The notes under the pieces were generated by a model, which saw only the letters and a list, made by a program, of their open reading frames with translations, was not told the DNA's origin and searched no databases. DNA of 64,000 bases, taken from the NCBI GenBank assembly GCA_045542075.1, contig JAZQKI010000042.1:1-64000 (forward strand), written 5' to 3'. The translations under genes and the position numbers were made by a program. This DNA is from SVTX01 sp045542075 (lineage in GTDB: Bacteria; Bacillota; Clostridia; Oscillospirales; CAG-272). This document shows, one piece after another, positions 24,850 through 32,259 of the stretch (position 1 is its first letter; each line of letters opens with the position of its first letter).

Positions 24850-25764
24850 TCATATATTACTATTATCAATATATCTGCAAGCGGCGAGAGCGGCAACCGC
24901 GCCGTCTCCGCAAGCCGTCGTGATCTGTCTTATTTCTTTGGTGCGACAGTCTCCTGCAACGAAAAGTCCCTCGGTTGAGGTGAGGCAGTTTTCATCGGAT
25001 ACGATATATCCTCTGTCTGAAAGCTCAACTAAGTTTGCGTACTGCTCGTTTTCGGGAACCTGGCCTATTGCGACAAAGATACCGTCAACGTCAAGTCTTT
25101 CCTTTTCTCCGCTATGAACGTTCTTTATGATAATGCCCGCAAATTCATCCTCGGCATAAATGCTGTCAACTACAGCTCCCGTGATAAATTCAACGTTTTC
25201 CTTTTTTTCAAGCGAAGAGACAAGTCTCTCTTCGCCTGTCATAAAGTCAAGATTCTGGACTACGTAAACCTTCTGACATCCGTCTGAAAGCATCATAGCC
25301 TCAACGAGCGCAGAATTTCCTCCTCCTATGACAGCGACCTGCTTGCCGTTATAAAACGCGCCGTCGCAAACCGCGCAAAAGGAGATACCGTTACCGATAA
25401 ATTCCTCTTCTCTGTCAATACCGAGGTGTCTGTGCTTGGAGCCGGTGGCAATTATCACGGATTTAGCAAGATACTGACCGTCATCACAGGAAATATAGAA
25501 AACTCCGTTGTTCTTTTCTATGCCCGTAACCTCTGCCATCTCTATTTCCGCTCCCATAGAGAGAGCCTGCTCCACCATTTTTTCGGCAAGCTCGTTTCCG
25601 CTTACCTGTGAAAACGCGGGGTAATTTTCAATCTTTGGAGAAAATGTCATCTGTCCGCCAAAGGTAGCCTTTTCAATGACGAGTACGCTTTTTTCTGCTC
25701 TGCGAGCGTAGACCGCCGCGGTAAGTCCCGCGGGGCCTGCGCCTACTATTATTACGTCATACAT
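24850..25764 (-). CDS. trxB: Thioredoxin reductase-like flavoprotein with an atypical NADPH site
   Basis: 304 residues. The FAD-binding GAGPAGL is at residues 8-14, the redox pair is C130-AV-C133, and the second FAD stretch is FVAGDCR near the C terminus. The second Rossmann motif GGGNSA is present. However, the place where NADPH-dependent enzymes have HRRDxxRA reads VQNLDFMTGEE here, so the arginines that hold the 2'-phosphate are missing. Clostridial flavoprotein thioredoxin reductases that take electrons from ferredoxin also lack parts of the NADPH site. So the donor may be NADH, ferredoxin or something else. It starts 26 bases after the nrdD stop and shares the NrdR-type promoter. Confidence 0.88.
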   Translation of the reverse strand: MYDVIIVGAGPAGLTAAVYARRAEKSVLVIEKATFGGQMTFSPKIENYPAFSQVSGNELAEKMVEQALSMGAEIEMAEVTGIEKNNGVFYISCDDGQYLAKSVIIATGSKHRHLGIDREEEFIGNGISFCAVCDGAFYNGKQVAVIGGGNSALVEAMMLSDGCQKVYVVQNLDFMTGEERLVSSLEKKENVEFITGAVVDSIYAEDEFAGIIIKNVHSGEKERLDVDGIFVAIGQVPENEQYANLVELSDRGYIVSDENCLTSTEGLFVAGDCRTKEIRQITTACGDGAVAALAACRYIDNSNI

Positions 25765-25790
25765 TCTGATACCTACCTGAATCTATTGTA

Positions 25791-28196
25791 TCAATTGCCC
25801 GAGCAGTCGATAAACTTTCTTATATTGGAAAGGTTTACTGCCTTCTCTGTCTCAACTCCGTCAACTGTGACAACAAGAGTGGGAGCCTGCTTGATGCCAA
25901 ATTTAGATACAAGAGCGGCATTGTCCTCCGCATATATCTTTTCATAAGCTATTCCCGCTTTGTCAAGGAACACGGCTGCCATCTTACAGTTAGGACAAGT
26001 CTTTGTGGCAAAGAGGTATATCTTTGTTCCCTCGTTTGTTTCGGGAGCAGCTGCCTCGGGTATGGACATAGCGATAGTTCTTATTCCGCCCGAGCCGATA
26101 TTTATCTCGGGGTGAAGCTCTGTGGATCTCTCGATGTTATAGGTGCGTCTCTCCTTGAATTCCTGAGACTTACCGTCATTCCAAGCCTGAACGGGTCTGT
26201 AATAGCCTGTTATACGGCTATATACCTCGGTAGTCTTGCCGCAATGAGGACATGAATATACCTCACCTGCGATATATCCGTGGTCGGTACAAACGCTGTA
26301 CGTGGGCGATAGAGTATAGTAAGGAAGCTTATAATTCTCCGCGATCTTGCGAACGAGAGTTGCTGCTGCCTTCCAGTCGGGGAGCTTTTCACCGAGGAAC
26401 GCATGGAATACAGTACCCGAGGTGTAGAGTGTCTGAAGCTCGTCCTGGATCTCAAGAGCTGCAAAGATATCCTCTGTAAAGCTTACGGGAAGGTGCGAGG
26501 AGTTTGTATAATAGGGGCTGTTGCCCTTTTCGGTTGCGGTGATTATGTCGGGGTACTTCTTAAGGTCGTGCTTAGCAAAACGGAAGGACGTGGACTCAGC
26601 GGGAGTAGCCTCGAGGTTATAGAGGTCGCCGTATGCCTCCTGGTAGTCGGAAAGTCTTTCTCTCATATGGTTGAGGACCTTCTTGGAGAACTCCTGGGTT
26701 TCAGTCTGCGTCATATCAGCGCGGAGCCATTTTGCGTTAAGACCTACCTCGTTCATACCAACAAGACCGATGGTCGAGAAGTGGTTATTGAACGTGCCGA
26801 GGTATCTCTTTGTATAGGGATAGAGTCCTTCGTTGAGAAGCTTTGTGATAACGGTTCTCTTCATCTTGAGCGAGCGAGCCGAAATGTCCATAAGCTTGTC
26901 GAGTCTCTTGAAGAATTCCTCCTCTGTCTCGGAGAGATATGCGATTCTGGGCATGTTGATGGTTACAACGCCGACAGAACCTGTGGACTCACCTGAGCCA
27001 AAGTATCCGCCCGACTTCTTACGAAGCTCACGGAGGTCAAGACGGAGACGGCAGCACATGGAACGAACGTCAGAGGGCTCCATATCCGAGTTGATATAGT
27101 TGGAGAAATAAGGTGTTCCGTACTTTGCTGTCATCTCAAAGAGAAGCTTGTTGTTCTCTGTCTCGGACCAGTCAAAGTCACGTGTGATGGAATACGTGGG
27201 GATAGGATACTGGAAGCCACGGCCGTTAGCGTCGCCCTCGATCATGATCTCGATGAACGCCTTATTGACCATATCCATCTCAGCCTTACAGTCCTTGTAC
27301 TTGAAGTCCATCTCCTTGCCGCCAACTATACAGTTGAGCTCTGCGAGGTCGTTAGGAACAGTCCAGTCAAGCGTTATGTTCGTAAAGGGTGACTGAGTTC
27401 CCCAACGTGAGGGTGTGTTTACACCGTAGATAAAGGACTGGATGCACTGCTTTACTTCTTTATATGAAAGATTGTCAACCTTGACAAAAGGAGCAAGGTA
27501 AGTATCAAAGGATGAGAATGCCTGTGCGCCTGCCCACTCGTTCTGCATGATACCGAGGAAGTTTACCATCTGGTTGCAGAGTGTGGAGAGATGAGCCGCG
27601 GGAGAGGATGTGATCTTTCCTGTAACACCGCCAAGGCCCTCCTGGATGAGCTGCTTGAGGGACCAACCTGCGCAGTAGCCTGTAAGCATGGAGAGGTCAT
27701 GGATGTGAATATCCGCGTTTCTGTGAGCGTTTGCTATCTCGTCGTCGTAGATCTCGGAGAGCCAGTAGTTTGCGGTAACTGCGCCCGAGTTTGAAAGGAT
27801 AAGTCCGCCTACGGAGTACGTGACAGTAGAGTTTTCCTTAACTCTCCAGTCAAGAACCTTAAGGTATCCGTTTACTATCTCCTTATAGTCAACTGCCGTG
27901 GATTTGAGATTTCTGAGCTTCTCTCTCTGACGGCGGTAAAGAATATATGCCTTTGCAACGTCAGCGTAGCCTGCCTGAACAAGCACAGACTCAACGCTGT
28001 CCTGAATATCTTCAACTGTGATAAGCGAGTCCTTGATCTTGGGCTCAAAGTCCGCAGTGACCTTGAGAGCCAAAAAATCAATAGTGTCCTGATTGAACTG
28101 CTTTTCCTGTGCCTCAAATGCGCGCTTGATCGCATCCGAAATTTTTGAGATTGTAAAATCTACAATCTTTCCGTCTCTTTTTTGTACCTGATACAT
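25791..28196 (-). CDS. nrdD: Anaerobic ribonucleoside-triphosphate reductase with fused glutaredoxin-like domain
   Basis: 801 residues. It makes deoxyribonucleoside triphosphates by glycyl-radical chemistry. An ATP-cone at the N terminus (VQKRDGKIVDFTISKI) gives allosteric control. The ten-stranded barrel follows. The Zn site is C636-TDHG plus C649-PH-C652, and the glycyl radical is G664 in RITGYYRP. From about residue 723 there is an extra 79-residue thioredoxin-fold domain with C734-PN-C737 and the cis-Pro of QAPT, a built-in disulfide reductant after the radical loop. The start is ATG 28194-28196 with AAAAGGAGAG; the longer frame has no site. trxB follows 26 bases downstream. nrdG lies just upstream. 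Confidence 0.96.
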   Translation of the reverse strand: MYQVQKRDGKIVDFTISKISDAIKRAFEAQEKQFNQDTIDFLALKVTADFEPKIKDSLITVEDIQDSVESVLVQAGYADVAKAYILYRRQREKLRNLKSTAVDYKEIVNGYLKVLDWRVKENSTVTYSVGGLILSNSGAVTANYWLSEIYDDEIANAHRNADIHIHDLSMLTGYCAGWSLKQLIQEGLGGVTGKITSSPAAHLSTLCNQMVNFLGIMQNEWAGAQAFSSFDTYLAPFVKVDNLSYKEVKQCIQSFIYGVNTPSRWGTQSPFTNITLDWTVPNDLAELNCIVGGKEMDFKYKDCKAEMDMVNKAFIEIMIEGDANGRGFQYPIPTYSITRDFDWSETENNKLLFEMTAKYGTPYFSNYINSDMEPSDVRSMCCRLRLDLRELRKKSGGYFGSGESTGSVGVVTINMPRIAYLSETEEEFFKRLDKLMDISARSLKMKRTVITKLLNEGLYPYTKRYLGTFNNHFSTIGLVGMNEVGLNAKWLRADMTQTETQEFSKKVLNHMRERLSDYQEAYGDLYNLEATPAESTSFRFAKHDLKKYPDIITATEKGNSPYYTNSSHLPVSFTEDIFAALEIQDELQTLYTSGTVFHAFLGEKLPDWKAAATLVRKIAENYKLPYYTLSPTYSVCTDHGYIAGEVYSCPHCGKTTEVYSRITGYYRPVQAWNDGKSQEFKERRTYNIERSTELHPEINIGSGGIRTIAMSIPEAAAPETNEGTKIYLFATKTCPNCKMAAVFLDKAGIAYEKIYAEDNAALVSKFGIKQAPTLVVTVDGVETEKAVNLSNIRKFIDCSGN

Positions 28197-28284
28197 AGTC
28201 TCTCCTTTTTCCGATAATGGTTTTATAATGAATTTTTCTTTACAATATAAGACATTTTTCGCCAAAATTTGCCTGAAACGTCAG

Positions 28285-28319
28285 AAATACGGCGCAAAGT
28301 ACCCCTAAGCGCCGTATTT
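28285..28319 (-). other. Stem-loop at the predicted 5' end of the nrdD transcript
   Basis: Eleven-base-pair perfect stem AAATACGGCGC/GCGCCGTATTT with a 13-base loop that contains AGGGGT on the minus strand. It begins three bases after the -10 box, so the mRNA should start inside its first arm. No T-tract follows, so it is not a normal terminator. Confidence 0.65.
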
Positions 28320-28321
28320 TG

Positions 28322-28350
28322 ATTATACTATATGTTGTGTTCACTGTCAA
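28322..28350 (-). promoter_or_regulatory. Promoter of nrdD-trxB
   Basis: On the minus strand, TTGACA (28350-28345), 17 bp, TATAAT (28327-28322). It is overlapped by the proximal NrdR-like box. Confidence 0.9.
28325..28340 (-). promoter_or_regulatory. Proximal NrdR-like box
   Basis: ATACTATATGTTGTGT matches 13 of 16 positions of the NrdR box as I remember it (ACACTATATATAGTGT). It overlaps the -10, so binding would block RNA polymerase. Confidence 0.75.
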
Positions 28351-28357
28351 CTACCAA

Positions 28358-28373
28358 ACACAAGATATTGTGT
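28358..28373 (-). promoter_or_regulatory. Distal NrdR-like box
   Basis: ACACAAGATATTGTGT is a near-perfect palindrome fitting the NrdR box. It lies 33 bp (three helical turns) from the proximal box, the usual tandem spacing, just upstream of the -35. Confidence 0.82.
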
Positions 28374-28404
28374 TTTTCGTTAAAATTTGGCAGATTTAAT
28401 AATT

Positions 28405-29109
28405 TTACATACCCCTTAATTGTGCATTTGGAACGAAAGACTTTAATGTGTTAAGAAATTCATGCATTTTTTCGTCTGAATAAGCTTCAAGACCCCTACC
28501 GATTACATCACCCGAATCAATAAACTTCTGAAGAAAGAACCTCTCATCCCCACTAAGCCACTCACCTATATGTTGGAAATCGTCTGTGTCGTGAAGCGGG
28601 TCAACAACTGTCGTGCGGAATTCAAAATCCACCGCTCCTGACATAAGATAGCTTGCGCTTTCTTCTATTTTTGATATATCGAAATTCTCGTCCAGTCCCG
28701 AGGTAAGAGCATATTTCTCGCGGCTGTTTTTTATATCCATGGCAACGTAGTCGATAAGTCCCTCATTCACAAGATGCCTGAGTATTTCGGGGCGAGTACC
28801 GTTTGTATCAAGCTTTACAGCAAATCCGAGGTCTTTGACACTGCGTATAAATTCTTCAAGTCCCGGCATCAGTGTGGGTTCGCCTCCGCTGATACAAACA
28901 CCTTCAATTATTCCCTGTCGCTTTTTCAAAAAATCAAGTATGTATTCCACAGAATATCCCTCGGTCTCGCCCGTATGGGTAACCAAGGACGCGTTATGAC
29001 AGAATGGGCAACGGAAATTGCAGCCCTCTGTAAACACCGTGCAGGCAACCTTGCCGGGAAAATCAAGCAGAGTAAGCTTTTGCAGTCCCGCAATCTTAAA
29101 TACTTTCAT
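28405..29109 (-). CDS. nrdG: Anaerobic ribonucleotide reductase activating protein NrdG
   Basis: 234 residues, a radical-SAM enzyme that abstracts hydrogen from Gly664 of NrdD to make its stable radical. The cluster motif CNFRCPFC is C30, C34 and C37, followed by CISGGEPTLMPG (SAM-binding GGE) and a DTNGTRPE loop. The length fits the longer NrdG2-type activases rather than the 155-residue enterobacterial form. I chose the ATG at 29107-29109 because AAGGAT lies nine bases upstream; the longer frame overlaps lexA. It begins 13 bases after the lexA stop, so it is most likely read from the lexA promoter. NrdD follows under a separate NrdR-type promoter. Confidence 0.93.
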   Translation of the reverse strand: MKVFKIAGLQKLTLLDFPGKVACTVFTEGCNFRCPFCHNASLVTHTGETEGYSVEYILDFLKKRQGIIEGVCISGGEPTLMPGLEEFIRSVKDLGFAVKLDTNGTRPEILRHLVNEGLIDYVAMDIKNSREKYALTSGLDENFDISKIEESASYLMSGAVDFEFRTTVVDPLHDTDDFQHIGEWLSGDERFFLQKFIDSGDVIGRGLEAYSDEKMHEFLNTLKSFVPNAQLRGM

Positions 29110-29122
29110 AAATTTATCCTTA

Positions 29123-29716
29123 TTATACGTAGTTTCTCTGTATGGCAACGACTCTGCCGAGTATAAGCACCTCGTCAACTATTATAGGCTGCATCATGTG
29201 ATTTTCGGGCTGAAGTCTGTAATGTCCGTTTTCACGGAAAAATCTTTTAACAGTAGCCTCATTTTCTATAAGCGCAACGACTATTTCTCCACTCTCGGCA
29301 TAGCAGGTGCTTTCGGCAATAATAATGTCTCCGTCAAGTATTCCCGCCTCTATCATGGACTCACCCTTTACGCGCAGCGCAAATAGGCTGTCTGCGGCGG
29401 AATTTCCCGCATATCCTACGTAGCCCTCGCGGTTTTCCTCGGCAAGTATAGGCTCGCCCGCGGTAATTACACCCAAGAGCGGCACTGCGGTTATTTTGGG
29501 GGTATCTCCTACCAGCTTTAACGCGCGGCTCTTTCCGTCATCCTTGCTTATATATCCAAGCAGATCAAGACGGTTGAGGTACATATGCACTGTAGATGTG
29601 CTCTTATATCCAAGGTCGCGGCATATATCACGCACGGAGGGCGCATAGCCGTTCTCCCGCATGGATTTCGCTATATAGTCGTATATTTTTTGTTCTTTTG
29701 GCTTTAATTTTTCCAT
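29123..29716 (-). CDS. lexA: SOS repressor LexA
   Basis: 197 residues. The winged helix (1-65) has the recognition region APSVRDICRDLGYKSTSTVH. The cleavage site is A86-G87 in VITAGEP, and the catalytic dyad is S120 (GESMIEAG) and K157 (ATVKRFF). RecA filaments trigger self-cleavage and de-repress damage genes. The upstream region carries a candidate operator GAAC-N4-GTAC on the -10 box, so autoregulation is expected. The unusual point is the tight coupling to nrdG. Confidence 0.96.
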   Translation of the reverse strand: MEKLKPKEQKIYDYIAKSMRENGYAPSVRDICRDLGYKSTSTVHMYLNRLDLLGYISKDDGKSRALKLVGDTPKITAVPLLGVITAGEPILAEENREGYVGYAGNSAADSLFALRVKGESMIEAGILDGDIIIAESTCYAESGEIVVALIENEATVKRFFRENGHYRLQPENHMMQPIIVDEVLILGRVVAIQRNYV

Positions 29717-29743
29717 TGATGCGCTCCTGTTTCAGTCATTATA

Positions 29744-29755
29744 GAACTATTGTAC
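29744..29755 (-). promoter_or_regulatory. Candidate LexA (SOS) box
   Basis: GAAC-TATT-GTAC differs at one base from the Firmicutes GAACN4GTTC operator and covers the -10 of the lexA promoter. Confidence 0.65.
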
Positions 29756-29777
29756 CATATTTTTTTCACTTTGTCTA
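29749..29777 (-). promoter_or_regulatory. Promoter of lexA-nrdG
   Basis: On the minus strand, TAGACA (29777-29772), 17 bp, TACAAT (29754-29749). A second TATAAT (29743-29738) lies closer to the gene. Confidence 0.6.
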
Positions 29778-29860
29778 TATATATTGAAAATTTATTTGAT
29801 GCTATCGGGTTTGAAGAAATATTGAAAATATTAACAAAATGAAACTTTTAGAATTTTCTC

Positions 29861-29889
29861 TTGCAAAAAATCAAAAAATATAGTAGAAT
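29861..29889 (+). promoter_or_regulatory. Promoter of pckG
   Basis: TTGCAA (29861-29866), 17 bp, TAGAAT (29884-29889), then a 74-base A-rich leader to the ATG. Confidence 0.65.
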
Positions 29890-29963
29890 ATATAATAGCG
29901 GAGAATTTATATTTTCGCTTATAAAAGTTAAAAAAATCCAAAAATATAAAGGAGAAAAAGACT

Positions 29964-31751
29964 ATGACACCCACAAACAATAAGTTTGTTCTTGATTGGA
30001 TCAAGGAAATGGCTGATATGACCTGCCCCGATAAGATCGTATGGATCGACGGAACCGATGAGCAGGCTGAGGCACTTCGTGCAGAGGCATGCTCCACAGG
30101 CGAGATGATAAAGCTCAATCAGGACCTTCTTCCCAATTGCTACCTTCACAGAACAGCAGTTAACGACGTTGCTCGTGTTGAAGGAAGAACCTTTATCTGC
30201 ACATCCAAGAAGGAGGATGCGGGTAATATCAACAACTGGATGGATCCCCAGGAGTGCTATGCTAAGCTTTCCAAGCTTTATGCCGGCTCTATGATGGGCA
30301 GAACAATGTACGTTATTCCCTACTCCATGAGTATCGTTGGCTCACCCTTTGCAAAGTACGGTATCGAGCTTACAGACTCCATCTACGTAGTTCTTAATAT
30401 GCTTATTATGACACGCGTTGGAAACAACGTGCTTGAGGCTCTTGGAGAGAGCAGCGACTTTATCAAGGGTCTCCACGCAAGAGCTGATATTGATGAAGAA
30501 AATCGCTACATCTGCCATTTCCCCGAGGATAACACCATCTGGTCTGTTAACTCCGGCTACGGCGGAAACGTTCTTCTCGGTAAGAAGTGCTTTGCTCTCC
30601 GTATCGCGTCCTACCTCGGACGTAAGGAAGGTTGGATGGCTGAGCATATGCTTATCCTCGGCGTTGAATATCCTGACGGTGAGACAAAATACGTTTGCGC
30701 GGCATTCCCCTCCGCTTGCGGTAAGACAAACCTCGCAATGCTTATTCCCCCCGAGTACTACTCCAAGCAGGGCTACAAGGTATGGTGCGTAGGTGACGAT
30801 ATCGCATGGCTCCGCGTAGGTGAGGACGGCAGACTTTGGGCAGTTAACCCCGAAAACGGATTCTTCGGCGTTGCTCCCGGTACAAACGAAAAGTCCAACC
30901 CCAATGCTCTCCACACCTGTCTTAAGGACACCATCTTCACAAACGTAGTTCATAACCTTGATACAAACACTGTTTGGTGGGAAGGCCTTGACAAGAATCC
31001 TCCCGCAAACGCTATCGACTGGAAGGGCAACGTTTGGGATTACACCAAGTATGATAAGAAGGATAAGTCCACCTGCGGCGCTCATCCTAACTCCAGATTT
31101 ACTGCTCTTGCAAAGAACTGTCCTTGCATCTCCTCCGAGTTCAACAATCCCGCGGGAGTTCCTATCTCCGCTATCGTATTCGGCGGACGTAGAGCAAAGA
31201 CTGCTCCCCTTGTATATCAGTCCACATCCTGGCAGAACGGCGCATTCGTCGGTTCTATCATGGCTTCCGAGACAACCGCTGCTGCGGCAGGCGCAGTAGG
31301 TGTAGTTCGCCGTGACCCCATGGCTATGAGACCCTTCGTAGGCTATGATATGGGTGACTACTGGGCACATTGGCTCAAGATGGGCACAACTATTCCCCAC
31401 GCTCCCAAGATCTTCCACGTTAACTGGTTCCGCACCGACGACGAAGGCAACTTCATCTGGCCCGGATTTGGTGACAACATGAGAGTTCTTATGTGGATCC
31501 TCGCTCGTTGCGAGGGCAAGGTTGACGCTGATATTACTCCTATCGGATACGTTCCCAAGGCTGAGGACATCTGCATTGAGGGACTCACAGATGTCACTCT
31601 TGATACTATCAAGGAGCTTCTCACAGTTGATAAGGCTTCCTGGCTTGAGGATATTGAAAACATCAAGACCTTCTACGCACAGGTCGGAGAACGTGTTCCC
31701 CAGACAATGTATGACGAGCTTGCAGCTCTTGAGGCAAGACTTAAGGCTTAA
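29964..31751 (+). CDS. pckG: Phosphoenolpyruvate carboxykinase (GTP)
   Basis: 595 residues, the length of the GTP-dependent class. It interconverts oxaloacetate and PEP; in fermenting anaerobes it often runs toward oxaloacetate for succinate or propionate production. Hallmarks: the kinase-1 P-loop FPSACGKTNLAM with the reactive Cys of GTP enzymes, a kinase-2 region WCVGDDIAWLRV for metal binding, and the guanine-binding FFGVAPGTNEKSNPNA. AAAGGAG precedes the ATG. The codon choice looks strongly biased (many GTT, CTT, AAG, TCC), as expected for a highly expressed gene. Single-gene unit closed by a strong terminator. Confidence 0.97.
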   Translation: MTPTNNKFVLDWIKEMADMTCPDKIVWIDGTDEQAEALRAEACSTGEMIKLNQDLLPNCYLHRTAVNDVARVEGRTFICTSKKEDAGNINNWMDPQECYAKLSKLYAGSMMGRTMYVIPYSMSIVGSPFAKYGIELTDSIYVVLNMLIMTRVGNNVLEALGESSDFIKGLHARADIDEENRYICHFPEDNTIWSVNSGYGGNVLLGKKCFALRIASYLGRKEGWMAEHMLILGVEYPDGETKYVCAAFPSACGKTNLAMLIPPEYYSKQGYKVWCVGDDIAWLRVGEDGRLWAVNPENGFFGVAPGTNEKSNPNALHTCLKDTIFTNVVHNLDTNTVWWEGLDKNPPANAIDWKGNVWDYTKYDKKDKSTCGAHPNSRFTALAKNCPCISSEFNNPAGVPISAIVFGGRRAKTAPLVYQSTSWQNGAFVGSIMASETTAAAAGAVGVVRRDPMAMRPFVGYDMGDYWAHWLKMGTTIPHAPKIFHVNWFRTDDEGNFIWPGFGDNMRVLMWILARCEGKVDADITPIGYVPKAEDICIEGLTDVTLDTIKELLTVDKASWLEDIENIKTFYAQVGERVPQTMYDELAALEARLKA

Positions 31752-31769
31752 GCTTCACTTTTATATAGA

Positions 31770-31798
31770 AAAACTCCACTGCATCGCAGTGGAGTTTT
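31770..31798. terminator. Bidirectional terminator between pckG and tadA
   Basis: Thirteen-base-pair stem AAAACTCCACTGC/GCAGTGGAGTTTT with an ATC loop, between convergent genes. Confidence 0.92.
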
Positions 31799-31802
31799 CT
31801 TT

Positions 31803-31830
31803 TATCTTTTATTTGCTATCTTTTATTTGC
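31803..31830. repeat. 14-bp tandem duplication across the tadA stop
   Basis: TATCTTTTATTTGC occurs twice head-to-tail (31803-31816 and 31817-31830). The tadA TAG stop is formed at the junction. Confidence 0.9.
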
Positions 31831-32259
31831 AAAAAAGTCCGAGAGAATGCTTTGACATTCAGTTTCCATAACACCGGACACTATTTCGGGCTTGTGATTG
31901 AACGGGTAGTTGTTAAGATTTATCACGCTTCCGCACGCGCCTGCCTTTGCGTCCTTCGCACCGAAAACAACTTTTTTTATTCTGGAGTTGATTATTGCGC
32001 CCATACACATGGGGCAAGGCTCAAGTGTGACGTAAAGCTCACAGCTATCAAGCCTCCAGGTGCCAAGCTCCTCACAAGCCTTGCGGATGGCAAGCGTTTC
32101 CGCATGTCCCGTTGCGTCGTGTGTCTCTTCCCTGTTATTTCTGCCTGTGGCGATGATTTTCCCGTCCTTGACAACAATCGCTCCTACGGGAACCTCATCG
32201 ATTGCATAAGCATTATTTGCCATCTCAAGGGCAATCTTCATATAATCTCTATCCATCAT
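31816..32259 (-). CDS. tadA: tRNA-specific adenosine deaminase TadA
   Basis: 147 residues. It converts wobble A34 to inosine in tRNA-Arg(ACG). The zinc site is H52-A-E54 (catalytic Glu) and C82-PM-C85. The short C-terminal end lies across a 14-bp tandem duplication. The ATG overlaps the stop of the CPBP protease (ATGA), so translation is coupled although the two functions are unrelated. Confidence 0.95.
   Translation of the reverse strand: MMDRDYMKIALEMANNAYAIDEVPVGAIVVKDGKIIATGRNNREETHDATGHAETLAIRKACEELGTWRLDSCELYVTLEPCPMCMGAIINSRIKKVVFGAKDAKAGACGSVINLNNYPFNHKPEIVSGVMETECQSILSDFFANKR

Noticed and set aside
30342..31418. 358-codon minus-strand frame opposite pckG
   Set aside because: Arises from the biased codons of a highly expressed gene; no family resemblance.
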